A DNA stretch of 64,000 nt from Pseudonocardia sp. HH130630-07 (GTDB lineage: Bacteria; Actinomycetota; Actinomycetes; Mycobacteriales; Pseudonocardiaceae): contig NZ_CP013854.1 of the NCBI RefSeq assembly GCF_001698125.1, positions 6,076,001 through 6,140,000 on the forward strand, given 5' to 3'. Position numbers and translations under genes: made by a program. Positions 42,465 through 50,521 of this stretch are shown piece after piece. The first letter of the stretch is position 1, and each line of letters opens with the position of its first letter. Below the pieces are notes generated by a model. It was not told where the DNA came from. It did no database searches and saw only the letters and a list, made by a program, of their open reading frames with translations.

Positions 42465-43985
42465 TCAGCCGCGGGCCGCGTCCCGCCCGGCGAGATAGCC
42501 CTGCACCAGCCCGCGGAGGTTGGACGTCCCGCTCTGGGCGGAGAAGCCCATGTCGTTGCGCGCGGCCGCGTTGCCCACCGCGTAGAGACCGGTGATCGGG
42601 TCGCCGGCCCAGGTGCGGACGCGGGCCGAGGCGTCCACGTCGAGTCCCGCCGATCCCAGCCCGGCGAGCACCCGGGCCAGCCGCGCGGCGTGGAACGGCG
42701 GCCGGGCGATCGGCCCGAGCATGGGATTGCCGTCCGTGTCGCCGGTGAGCATCCCGGCCATCGCCACCGACCAGGGCCGTTCGCCCCGCCCGAAGTCCTC
42801 GTCACGGCCGCGCTCGCAGGCCGCGTTGTAGCGGGCCACCGTGGCCGCCAGCCCCGCCGGGTCGATACCGGCGAGCCGGGCCAGCTCCGGCAGCGACGGG
42901 GCGCTGACCACCCGCTCGGGGTCGACCTGCACGACACCGCGGCGGGCGAGGTCGTCGTCGAAGACCAGCCAGGCCGGCCAGTTGACCAGCCGCTGCGAGG
43001 AGCCGTCGAGCCGCTGCAGCGCGGCGTTGATCGCGGGGTAGAAGCTCTCGTCGGCGAACCGCTCCCCGGCGGCGTTCACGATGATCTCGTGCGGGTACAT
43101 CACCCAGTGGGTGCGGTAGCGGGGCCCGCCCGAGTCCTCCACCTCGCCGGTCGGGAAGCTGACCTGGACGGTGTTGCGGGCCGCGGGCAGCGACCAGATC
43201 GACGCACCGAGCGGCGCGGCCAGGCCGAAGTGGTCCCCCTCGACCCCCTCCGGAGCGCCGGTCCCGTGGTCGTCGAGAACGCCCTCGAACCGGTGGACGA
43301 GTTCCGGGTTGCGGTCGTAGGCACCCGTCGCGAGCACGACGCCGCGCACCGCGCCGCCCTCGGTGAGCAGGCCGGTCACCGCCGTCCCGGTCACGACCTC
43401 AGCGCCGCTGCCGAGCGCCGCCCGCAGGACGTAGGCCGCCAGCGCCTGACCCGACGTCAGCGTCGCCGGTGCGTCGTCGGCCGGAGGCGCCGGGTCGGCA
43501 CCGAGCCCGGCACCCATCCGCCAGACCGAGGTCCGGCGGAGGCGCCCGCCCCACGCCCCGAGCGCGTCCACCGGGAGCGGCACGGGTTCGAGGTAGCGCC
43601 CCTCCGCCGTGGAGTGCGCGGCCTCCGGGTAGAAGTAGTCGGGCAGCCCGCGGATCACCCGCAGCGCCAGGCCGTGCCCGGCGAGGAACCCGAGTGCCTC
43701 CCCCGCCGCACCGAGCACCGCCGACGTGCGGTGCGGGTCGTTGTGCCCACCGGCCACCGCCGAGATGTAGCCGGCCCCGTCGGCGGCCGAGTCGGCGAGG
43801 CCGAGTGCCCGGGCCCACCGGTTCCCCGGCGCCCAGACCTGCCCGCCGGAGACTGCGGTGACTCCCCCGACGACGTCGGCCCGCTCCACCACGAGCGCCC
43901 GTGCCCCGGTGTCGGCCGCTGCCGCCGCGGCGACGCAGCCACCGATCCCGGAGCCGACGCAGACGAGATCGTAGGCACTGTCCAC
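42465..43985 (-). CDS. FAD-binding oxidoreductase 2 (fumarate reductase / 3-ketosteroid dehydrogenase fold)
   Basis: 506 residues from GTG 43985, after AGGAGG. FAD-binding motif LVCVGSGIGGCVAAAAAADT, VERADVVGGVTAVSGGQVW, NAAGERFADESFYPA, and the C-terminal ITGLYAVGNAAARNDMGFSA with SGTSNLRGLVQGYLAG. Distant paralogue of flavoprotein 1 in the same operon. A 278-bp gap separates it from phzB, and 41 bp separate it from the response-regulator gene upstream. The presence of two such flavoproteins in a phz-type operon without PhzG is unusual. Substrate unknown. Confidence 0.87.
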   Translation of the reverse strand: MDSAYDLVCVGSGIGGCVAAAAAADTGARALVVERADVVGGVTAVSGGQVWAPGNRWARALGLADSAADGAGYISAVAGGHNDPHRTSAVLGAAGEALGFLAGHGLALRVIRGLPDYFYPEAAHSTAEGRYLEPVPLPVDALGAWGGRLRRTSVWRMGAGLGADPAPPADDAPATLTSGQALAAYVLRAALGSGAEVVTGTAVTGLLTEGGAVRGVVLATGAYDRNPELVHRFEGVLDDHGTGAPEGVEGDHFGLAAPLGASIWSLPAARNTVQVSFPTGEVEDSGGPRYRTHWVMYPHEIIVNAAGERFADESFYPAINAALQRLDGSSQRLVNWPAWLVFDDDLARRGVVQVDPERVVSAPSLPELARLAGIDPAGLAATVARYNAACERGRDEDFGRGERPWSVAMAGMLTGDTDGNPMLGPIARPPFHAARLARVLAGLGSAGLDVDASARVRTWAGDPITGLYAVGNAAARNDMGFSAQSGTSNLRGLVQGYLAGRDAARG

Positions 43986-44026
43986 TGGGGTCCTCCTGGT
44001 CGTCGCCCGGTACTGCTCCGACGGTG

Positions 44027-44644
44027 TCACAGCCAGCCGCGCTCCCTGGCCGTCCGGGCGGCGTCGTGCCGGGTGCTCGTGCCGGTCTTCTGCATGGCGC
44101 TGGAGAGATAGTTGCGCACCGTCCCGGGTGCGAGGTGCAGCCGGCGCGCGATGTGCTTCACCGAGTAGCCCTCCCGGGTCTCGACGAGCGTGTCGAGCTC
44201 GCGGTCGGTCAGCGGGCAGTCGTCGACGACGGACGCCTCCAGCACCTCGTAGGCGATCCAGCGGCGGCCCGCGTGCAGCTCGTGCAGCACCGCGACGATC
44301 TCCTCCGGATCGGCGCTCTTGCTCATGAACCCCTGCACGCCCAGTTTCAGCGCCCGGCGCAGCACCCCGGGCCGGGCGTGCCGGGTGAGCATGAGGACGG
44401 TCTGACCGGGGTGCTCCTGCACGATGGCCGCGACCGCCTCCAGGCCGTTCGTCCCGGGCATCTCCAGGTCGACGACGAGCACGTCCGGCCGGTGCCGCAG
44501 GGTCGCGGCGACCGCGGCGTCCCCGTCCTCGGCCTCCGCGACGACCTCGATCGTGCCGTCCAGCGGCAGCAGCGAGGCCATCGCCGTGCGCAACAGCTTC
44601 TCGTCGTCGGCGAGGACGATCCGGATCGGGGCGGCGTCGCTCAT
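44027..44644 (-). CDS. LuxR/NarL-type response regulator (DesR-like)
   Basis: 205 residues. Receiver domain with the phosphoacceptor Asp in DVLVVDLEMPGTNGLEAV and acidic pocket VLADDEKLL. C-terminal LuxR helix-turn-helix LTDRELDTLVETREGYSVKH and LAPGTVRNYLSSAM. It overlaps the histidine-kinase gene by four bases and probably forms a pair with it. Its position just before five co-directional phz-type genes makes it a candidate regulator of that operon. Confidence 0.92.
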   Translation of the reverse strand: MSDAAPIRIVLADDEKLLRTAMASLLPLDGTIEVVAEAEDGDAAVAATLRHRPDVLVVDLEMPGTNGLEAVAAIVQEHPGQTVLMLTRHARPGVLRRALKLGVQGFMSKSADPEEIVAVLHELHAGRRWIAYEVLEASVVDDCPLTDRELDTLVETREGYSVKHIARRLHLAPGTVRNYLSSAMQKTGTSTRHDAARTARERGWL

Positions 44645-45714
44645 CGGTCACCCACCTCCACGAGCAGGGCGAAGCGCCCGGGCGCCGGGGTGATCCGCAG
44701 CGCTCCCCCGGCCCGTTCGATCCGGTCGCGCAGCCGGGCGAGCCCGCGCAGGTCCGGCGCCGCGTCCCGGCCGGGGTCCACCCCGTCGTTGGCGACCTCC
44801 AGCCGCCCCGGGGACACGGTGATCGTCACCGTCGTCGGGCGGGCGTGGCGGAGCAGGTTCGTCGTCGCCTCGCGCAGCACCTGGGCCAGCAGCGGGTGCC
44901 CCGACGGGTCCGCGGTGCCGCCGGTGCCGGCAGCGCCGTCGGTGCGGACCTCGACCGAGATCCCCGCGGCCTCGCAGATCCGCCGGGCGTTCTCCAGCTC
45001 ACCGGCCAGGTTCAGCACGTGGCGGGCGTAGGCGAGCTCGCGGGTCTTCCCGATCGCCTCGTCGACGAGCGTCCGGATCTCGGCGAGCTCGGCGTCGGCG
45101 CCGTCAGGGTCGGTGCGGACCATGGTCCGTGCGTGGGCGGTCTTCAGCTTGATCACGTGCAGCGAATGTCCCTGGATGTCGTGCAGGTCCCCGGCGAACC
45201 GGACCCGCTCGCGGGCGATGGCCAGTTCCGCCTCCGTCTCCTGCGCGCGTTCGAGGCGGTGCACCACGAGCCACGCCTGCTCGCTCGCCACGATGACGCC
45301 CGCGACGAACAGCGTCCCGGCGAACGGGAGGCCGACGTAGGAGCCCGCGAGCGCCCAGGTCGGTGGGTGGGTGAGCAGCGCCGTGGCCCCGAGCAGCGCG
45401 TTCCCCAGCGCGAACAGGGTGATCCAGACCGGCTGCCGGCCCGGCAGCCTCGCCAGGAGCAGCGCCCCGATCAGGGCGAACGGCACGAAGTTGAGCGGGC
45501 TGCTGGTGACGAGCGCGCCGACCAGCCAGTTGACGCCGGTGAACCCCAGCGCGAGCACGACGCTGCGCGGGTAGCCGTCCACGCTCCACTTCCGGAGCAC
45601 GCCGATGACCACCAGCAGCCCCGACGCGATGATCAGGCCCTCCCACCACGACGCGGCCGTGAGCGCCACCCCGACCAGGCACAGCGGGGCGATCGCCGCG
45701 AACGCGGTGACCAC
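44641..45714 (-). CDS. Sensor histidine kinase (DesK-like)
   Basis: 357 residues from GTG 45714. About five membrane helices in the first 160 residues, then the H-box FAGDLHDIQGHSLHVIKLK of HisKA_3 kinases and the C-terminal ATPase region LREATTNLLRHARPTTVT. The frame stays open upstream to CTG 45798 through a Gly/Ser/Thr/Pro linker (a 9-bp DNA repeat at 45736-45762) and the basic RIRR before the first helix. The CTG overlaps the TGA of the preceding gene as CTGA, so a CTG start coupled to that gene is plausible. The signal is unknown. Confidence 0.88.
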   Translation of the reverse strand: MVTAFAAIAPLCLVGVALTAASWWEGLIIASGLLVVIGVLRKWSVDGYPRSVVLALGFTGVNWLVGALVTSSPLNFVPFALIGALLLARLPGRQPVWITLFALGNALLGATALLTHPPTWALAGSYVGLPFAGTLFVAGVIVASEQAWLVVHRLERAQETEAELAIARERVRFAGDLHDIQGHSLHVIKLKTAHARTMVRTDPDGADAELAEIRTLVDEAIGKTRELAYARHVLNLAGELENARRICEAAGISVEVRTDGAAGTGGTADPSGHPLLAQVLREATTNLLRHARPTTVTITVSPGRLEVANDGVDPGRDAAPDLRGLARLRDRIERAGGALRITPAPGRFALLVEVGDR

Positions 45715-45794
45715 GGCGATCCGCCGGATGCGCCCGGTGGATCCGGTGGGTCCGGTGGATCCGGTGTCGTCGGTGTCGCCCGTGTCGTCGATGG

Positions 45795-46034
45795 TCAGAC
45801 CCTATTCTCCCGGCGCCGGCGCAGGGCCCGGCCGACCGGGGCCTTGGCCAGCAGGGCCAGCACGAGGACGGTCAGGGCCACCCACTGCAGTGCCGGTCGT
45901 GCCAGGAAGAAGCCGGTGATCCCGGCGGGCAGGATCGTGAACAGCCCGGTGTCGAACTGCAGCCCGAAGTAGGCGATCACGACGGTCACGGCCACGATGG
46001 TCACGAGGTTGAGAACGATGTCCAGCGCCTTCAT
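45795..46034 (-). CDS. Small two-helix membrane protein
   Basis: 79 residues with two hydrophobic helices (IVLNLVTIVAVTVVIAYFGL and ALQWVALTVLVLALLAKAP) and a basic C-terminus RALRRRREN. No named family recognised. Directly upstream of the histidine-kinase gene; its TGA overlaps a possible CTG start of that gene. It may be a membrane partner or sensor accessory, but this is only from position. Confidence 0.65.
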   Translation of the reverse strand: MKALDIVLNLVTIVAVTVVIAYFGLQFDTGLFTILPAGITGFFLARPALQWVALTVLVLALLAKAPVGRALRRRRENRV

Positions 46035-46207
46035 GCGGACCGACGATTCCGCAGCCGCGACGGCCGCAGTAGTGACACTGCGTCATACGTCCATCCGGGC
46101 TGTGCGACCGCTCACACCACCGGTCCCGGGATGGGCAGGGACGGCCCCGTCGTTGTCCCCTGGCACGGGGACGCGCGTGTCCGGCGTCCCGGGGAGGGGA
46201 CCTCGTC

Positions 46208-46846
46208 GTGGACCTGCTGCTGCACCACGGGCTGACCGCGTTCGGCCAGTTCGTGTCCTGGGCGGAGCTGATCGGTCAGCTCGGTGCGCTCGCCGTCGTC
46301 TTCCTCGCCCGGCGCCGGAGCATCACGACCTGGCCGGTGCAGATGGCCGCGTGCGCGCTGTTGTTCGGGGTGTACGCGTCGGCGCAGCTGGGCGGACTGG
46401 CGTTCCGGCAGGTGGTGGTGTTCGCCATCTCGGTGTTCGGGCTGGTCGCCTGGTTGCGCCGCCGCGACCCGGTGTACGGGCTCGCGGTCCGGCACGGGAC
46501 CGCGTGGCAGCGGATCGGGCTGGCCGGGCTGCTGGTCGGCGGCACCGTCGTGACGGCGCTGGTGCTCGACGCGCTGGACGCGTCCTGGGCGCCGTGGCCG
46601 GACGCCGCGATCTTCGTGGGGACGGCGGTGGCCTTCCTCGCCCAGGGGCTGCGGCTCATCGAGTTCTGGATCATCTGGCTGCTGGTGGACGCGGTCGGGG
46701 TGCCGCTGCAGATCGCGTCCGGGCTGTGGTTCTCGGCCGCGATCTACCTCGTCTTCGCCGGGCTGGTGCTGCACGGCTGGTGGAGCTGGTCGCGGGCACG
46801 GCGGACCGTCGGGGCCGGGGTGCCGGAGCCGAGCCGGGCGGCCTGA
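46208..46846 (+). CDS. pnuC: PnuC-type nicotinamide riboside transporter
   Basis: 212 residues with seven or so membrane helices. PnuC features: the opening VSWAELIGQLGALAVVF, a Trp-rich helix SWAPWPDAAIFVGTAVAFLA and LIEFWIIWLLVDAVGVPLQI, where the conserved W..W..VD..G pattern fits the substrate channel. It allows entry of nicotinamide riboside, which a kinase then traps as NMN. No NadR or NAD-riboswitch gene is adjacent. The aroE gene follows after 17 bp on the same strand. Confidence 0.85.
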   Translation: MDLLLHHGLTAFGQFVSWAELIGQLGALAVVFLARRRSITTWPVQMAACALLFGVYASAQLGGLAFRQVVVFAISVFGLVAWLRRRDPVYGLAVRHGTAWQRIGLAGLLVGGTVVTALVLDALDASWAPWPDAAIFVGTAVAFLAQGLRLIEFWIIWLLVDAVGVPLQIASGLWFSAAIYLVFAGLVLHGWWSWSRARRTVGAGVPEPSRAA

Positions 46847-46863
46847 GCACGCATACTCCCGGG

Positions 46864-47703
46864 GTGAACTCCCCGGTCCGTCGCGCCGCCGTCCTCGGGT
46901 CGCCGATCGCGCACTCGCTGTCCCCCGCCCTGCACCACGCGGCCTACGCCGCGCTCGGCCTGGACGGCTGGCACTACGACCGGATCGAGGCCGGCGAGCA
47001 GGACCTGGCCGGGTTCGTCGCCGGGCTCGGGCCGGAGTGGGCCGGGCTGTCGCTGACGATGCCGCTCAAGCGGGTGCTGCTCGACGTCGCCGACCGGGTC
47101 GACCCGGCCGCCGCGGCGATCGGCGCTGGGAACACGCTGGTCCTGGGCCCGGAGGGCGGCGTCGCGTACAACACCGACGTCGCCGGGATCGCGGAGTCGC
47201 TGCGCGGTGCGGGTGCCGGCACCGGCCGGGCCGTGGTGCTCGGGGCGGGCGGCACCGCGCAGGCCGCGCTGGCGGCGTTGCAGGAGCTGAGGGTGGACCA
47301 CGTCGACGTCCTGGTCCGCGACACCGGGCGGGCCGCCGCGCTGCGCGGGACCGCGGAACGGCTCGGCGTCGCTCCGGGGATCCACGGCGTGCTGACCGAC
47401 CCGGTCGCGGCGGCGACCCTCCTGGAGGGGGCCGACATCGTCGTCTCGACGCTGCCGGCCGGGGCGGCGGACCCGCTGGCCGGGGCCCGCTGGCGGCCCG
47501 GGACGGTGCTCCTCGACGCCGTCTACGCGCCGTGGCCGACCGTCGTCGCCGGGGGCGCCGCCGCGTCCGGGGCGACGATCGTGTCCGGCCTGGAGATGCT
47601 CCTGCTCCAGGCCGTGGCCCAGGTCCGGCTGATGACCGGCCGGCCGGGGCCGGTCGCGGCCATGCGGGAGGCGCTCGACGCCGCGGTCGCCGCCCGGAGC
47701 TGA
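46864..47703 (+). CDS. aroE: Shikimate dehydrogenase
   Basis: 279 residues from GTG 46864. AroE reduces 3-dehydroshikimate to shikimate with NADPH. Substrate domain: LGSPIAHSLSPALHHAAYAA, then SLTMPLKRVLLDVAD with the catalytic Lys and AGNTLVL; NADP domain: VVLGAGGTAQAALAAL and VSGLEMLLLQAV at the end. It feeds the chorismate pathway. It lies opposite in direction to the nearby phz-type operon, so no co-regulation is implied. A strong hairpin follows the gene. Confidence 0.93.
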   Translation: MNSPVRRAAVLGSPIAHSLSPALHHAAYAALGLDGWHYDRIEAGEQDLAGFVAGLGPEWAGLSLTMPLKRVLLDVADRVDPAAAAIGAGNTLVLGPEGGVAYNTDVAGIAESLRGAGAGTGRAVVLGAGGTAQAALAALQELRVDHVDVLVRDTGRAAALRGTAERLGVAPGIHGVLTDPVAAATLLEGADIVVSTLPAGAADPLAGARWRPGTVLLDAVYAPWPTVVAGGAAASGATIVSGLEMLLLQAVAQVRLMTGRPGPVAAMREALDAAVAARS

Positions 47704-47710
47704 CCGCTCG

Positions 47711-47746
47711 TCCTCGCCGGGCACGGACGCCGTGCCGGGGCGAGGA
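47711..47746 (+). terminator. Intrinsic-type terminator after aroE
   Basis: Two-step stem: TCCTCGCC (47711-47718) with GGCGAGGA (47739-47746) and GGCACGG (47720-47726) with CCGTGCC (47730-47736), small bulges and a 3-nt loop. It directly follows the aroE stop and precedes the next GTG by eight bases, so it may also affect that gene. No U-tract. Confidence 0.6.
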
Positions 47747-47753
47747 TGGACCG

Positions 47754-48119
47754 GTGGTGCCGGAGAAGAGCTGCGCGGTCTGCGGGCGGCGGATCGAGTG
47801 GCGGCGGAAGTGGGCCGCGGACTGGGACCAGGTCCGCTACTGCTCCGCGCGCTGCCGGGGCCGCGGCGTCCGGCCGGTCGACCGGGATCTCGAACGGGCC
47901 GTCACCGACCTGCTCGACCAGCGGCGCACCGGGGCGACGATCTGCCCGTCCGAGGCCGCCCGCCGGGTCGATCCGGAGGGCTGGCGGGACCTGATGGAAC
48001 CGGCCCGGATGGCCGCCCGCCGGCTGGTCGACGCGGGCCGGGTGGAGATCGTCCAGCAAGGCTCCGTGGTCGACCCGTCGACGGCGAAGGGGCCGATCCG
48101 GATCCGCCGGACCCGCTGA
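47754..48119 (+). CDS. DUF2256-DUF3253 fusion protein
   Basis: 121 residues from GTG 47754. The N-terminal ~40 residues are a DUF2256-like zinc ribbon with CAVCGRRIEWRRKW and YCSARCRGRGV (four Cys). The C-terminal ~75 residues are DUF3253: RTGATICPSEAARRVDPEGW, then ARRLVDAGRVEIVQQGSVV, ending in the basic IRIRRTR. DUF3253 looks like a winged-helix nucleic-acid-binding domain. Function unknown. Confidence 0.85.
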   Translation: MVPEKSCAVCGRRIEWRRKWAADWDQVRYCSARCRGRGVRPVDRDLERAVTDLLDQRRTGATICPSEAARRVDPEGWRDLMEPARMAARRLVDAGRVEIVQQGSVVDPSTAKGPIRIRRTR

Positions 48120-48138
48120 TCTGGGGCAGGCTGACCGC

Positions 48139-48939
48139 ATGCCCCGCGACACCTACACCCACGGTCACCCCGAGGTCGTCGTCCGCTCGCACGCGGCGCG
48201 CACCGCCGGGAACTCCTGCGGCTACCTGCTGGAGCACCTCACCCCGGGCACCAGCCTGCTCGACGTCGGCTGCGGCCCCGGCAGCATCACCGCCGATCTC
48301 GCCGCCCGGGTCGCCCCGGGCCGGGTCCGCGGGATCGAGGTCGTGGACAGCACGCTGGAGCAGGCCAGGGCGGCCGCCGCGGCGCGCGGGGTGCAGGTGG
48401 AGTTCGCCGTCGACGACGGCTACGCCCTGTCCGACCCGGACGACACCTGGGACGTCGTGCACGCCCACCAGGTGCTCCAGCACGTCTCGGACCCGGTGGC
48501 GGTGCTGCGCGAGATGCGCCGCGTCGCCCGGCCCGGCGGCCTGGTCGCCGTCCGCGACGCGGACTACGCCGGGTTCCAGTGGTGGCCCCGCGACCCGCGG
48601 CTGGACCGCTGGCTGGAGCTGTACCGCGCGGTGGCCCGCGGCAACGACGCCGAACCCGACGCCGGGCGCCGCCTGCTCGGCTGGGCACACGCCGCCGGGT
48701 TCACCGAGGTGACGCCGTCCGCCTCGGTCTGGTGCCACGCCACCCCGGAGGACCGTGCGGCCTGGGGCGGGATGTGGGCCGACCGGATCCACACCGGGGT
48801 CGGCCGCTCCGCCGTGGCCCGCGGGCTCGCCGAGCCCGACGAGCTGGACGCGATCTCGCAGGCGTGGCGGGAGTGGACCGCGCACCCGGACGGCTGGTTC
48901 CTCGTCCCGCACGGCGAGGTGCTCTGCCGGGTCCCCTGA
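48139..48939 (+). CDS. Class I SAM-dependent methyltransferase
   Basis: 266 residues. The opening YTHGHPEVVVRSHAARTAGN is characteristic of a group of UbiE/COQ5-type methyltransferases. SAM motif LLDVGCGPGSITADLAARV (~45), acidic residue in VRGIEVVDSTL, motif III VHAHQVLQHVSDPVAVLREM and GGLVAVRDADY. The substrate is unknown. It is 20 bp downstream of the DUF2256-DUF3253 gene on the same strand. Confidence 0.9.
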   Translation: MPRDTYTHGHPEVVVRSHAARTAGNSCGYLLEHLTPGTSLLDVGCGPGSITADLAARVAPGRVRGIEVVDSTLEQARAAAAARGVQVEFAVDDGYALSDPDDTWDVVHAHQVLQHVSDPVAVLREMRRVARPGGLVAVRDADYAGFQWWPRDPRLDRWLELYRAVARGNDAEPDAGRRLLGWAHAAGFTEVTPSASVWCHATPEDRAAWGGMWADRIHTGVGRSAVARGLAEPDELDAISQAWREWTAHPDGWFLVPHGEVLCRVP

Positions 48940-49139
48940 CCGGCGCCTGCGGAGCGACGGTCGAACGGCACCCGAGGACACGCGTGCGGGGGCCTTCCGC
49001 GGGGCAGCGGGTCAGGCCGGGACGAGCACGGCGAGTCCGCAGGCGGGATCGGTGGGGGCCGGGCACGTGCACACCCGGTGCCGCGCCCCCGGACGGCGGG
49101 CCGTGGACGATCGTTGCACAACGCATCTATGCTCCCCGC

Positions 49140-49880
49140 GTGTCCGCTGCGCAGGCGATCTCCCGTCCGTCGGTGTCCCGTGTGGCCGGTCTCGCCGTCC
49201 TGCTGGTCGCGCTCACGGTGTCCGGCTGTGCCGCCGATCCGGAGCCCATCGCCGTCGGGTCGGCGCCCGCCGCACCCTCGGAACGGATCGACCTCGGTGC
49301 CGCCCCGGCCGCACCGGTCGAGATGTCACCGGTCGGCAGCTGGCCGCAGGCGTGCGACCTGCTCACCGACGCCGACATCCGGGCCGTCTTCCCCCAGGCG
49401 GCCGACATCGTCCGCGAGCCGCAGGACGTGCAGCTCACGGTGTTCGGCCTGGGCTCGTTCACGGTGACCGGCGGGCGGTGCACGTTCCGGTACTCGCTCC
49501 CCGGCCGGCTCGTCGACCCGGCGGACACCACGAGCGGGTACCGCCTGCAGGTCCAGGTCCAGGCCGTCGGCACGGACCGGTTCGTCGCGGAGAACCACGC
49601 GTCGGTGAGCCGTACCGGACCGGTCGGCGGCGTACCGGGCGCGGACTGCTCGGCCGACGTCCCGGACACGGCGGTGACCTGTGCGACGGACCGGATGCTG
49701 TTCGACGTCCGGGACATGCTCGGGAACGTCACGCAGGACGGCGGGTGGGCCCGGTTCCGGCAGGGTGACCGGATCACGACGTTCGAGGGCGAGGACTCCG
49801 CACGGCTCGATCAGCAGCACGAGTACGTGGTGCGTACCGCCCTGACCGAGATCGCCCGGACGATCGCGGCGAAGCTCTGA
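49140..49880 (+). CDS. DUF3558-like lipoprotein
   Basis: 246 residues from GTG 49140, chosen because it puts the signal peptide (VAGLAVLLVALTVSGC) with its lipobox TVSGC at the N-terminus. The mature part has an Ala/Pro linker and then ACDLLTDADIRAVFPQAAD, close to the DUF3558 opening, and paired cysteines (GRCTFRY, ADCSADV, VTCATD). DUF3558 lipoproteins are common in Pseudonocardiaceae and of unknown role. An A/T-rich TATGCT lies 9 bp before the start, so transcription may begin nearly at the start codon. Confidence 0.8.
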   Translation: MSAAQAISRPSVSRVAGLAVLLVALTVSGCAADPEPIAVGSAPAAPSERIDLGAAPAAPVEMSPVGSWPQACDLLTDADIRAVFPQAADIVREPQDVQLTVFGLGSFTVTGGRCTFRYSLPGRLVDPADTTSGYRLQVQVQAVGTDRFVAENHASVSRTGPVGGVPGADCSADVPDTAVTCATDRMLFDVRDMLGNVTQDGGWARFRQGDRITTFEGEDSARLDQQHEYVVRTALTEIARTIAAKL

Positions 49881-49895
49881 GACCCGGCGGGCCCG

Positions 49896-50477
49896 TCAGG
49901 CCCCGGGCCGGGCGTGCAGCGTGACGGCGTAGCCGGAGCCCTCCGCCCAGGGCGCACGGTCCCAGGCCGACCAGCGCCGCACGGCGTCCAGCCCGGCGGC
50001 GGCGCACCAGGCGTCGACGTCGCCGGGGGCCGGCCAGCCGGGTCGCAGCGTGAACCCGGCCAGCAGCAGGCCGCCCGGGCGCAGGTGCCGGGCGCACCCG
50101 GCGAGCAGGCCGGCCCGGTCGGTGGCGTAGGGGACGACGTTCCCGGCGAGGACGACCATGCCGAACCGGTCGTCCAGGTCGAGGTCCTCGATCCCGCAGT
50201 GCTCCCAGCGCAGGTGCGGGGCCTTCGCCCGGGCGGCCGCGATCATGTCCGGGTCGGGGTCGACGCCGACCACCTCGATGCCGCGCCGGTCCAGCTCGAT
50301 CCCCACCCGCCCGGTGCCGCACCCGCCGTCGAGCACCGGGCCCCGGTCCAGCAGCGCGGTCACCAGATCGGCCTCGCCGTGCGGGTTCTCCCCCGCGGCG
50401 GCCATGGCCGCCCAGCGGTCGTCGTAGGAACCGAGGTCGACCCGGTCCTTCCAGGTCGTCCAGTCGTCGGGCAGCAC
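49896..50477 (-). CDS. Class I SAM-dependent methyltransferase
   Basis: 193 residues. SAM motif VLDGGCGTGRVGIELDRRGI (~48) followed by VVGVDPDPDMIAAARAKAP, then the acidic patch and FGMVVLAGNVVPYAT and a hydrophobic strand GGLLLAGFTL. Methyltransf_25/11 type, with a short cap region. Substrate unknown. It is convergent with the DUF3558-like gene, 15 bp apart. Confidence 0.88.
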   Translation of the reverse strand: MLPDDWTTWKDRVDLGSYDDRWAAMAAAGENPHGEADLVTALLDRGPVLDGGCGTGRVGIELDRRGIEVVGVDPDPDMIAAARAKAPHLRWEHCGIEDLDLDDRFGMVVLAGNVVPYATDRAGLLAGCARHLRPGGLLLAGFTLRPGWPAPGDVDAWCAAAGLDAVRRWSAWDRAPWAEGSGYAVTLHARPGA

Positions 50478-50521
50478 GGACCCGAGCCTAGGGAACCGCC
50501 GGGACGCGCGCTCCCACGCGG

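Noticed and set aside
45736..45762. Three copies of a 9-bp GGTGGATCC-type repeat as an independent repeat locus
   Set aside because: It is in frame with the kinase ORF and encodes a Gly/Ser/Thr linker, so it is probably just repetitive coding DNA.
46155..46172. GTCCCC-TGGCAC-GGGGAC hairpin before pnuC as an NAD-type riboswitch
   Set aside because: Only six base pairs, no conserved loop of a known riboswitch class, and short GC stems are frequent in this DNA.
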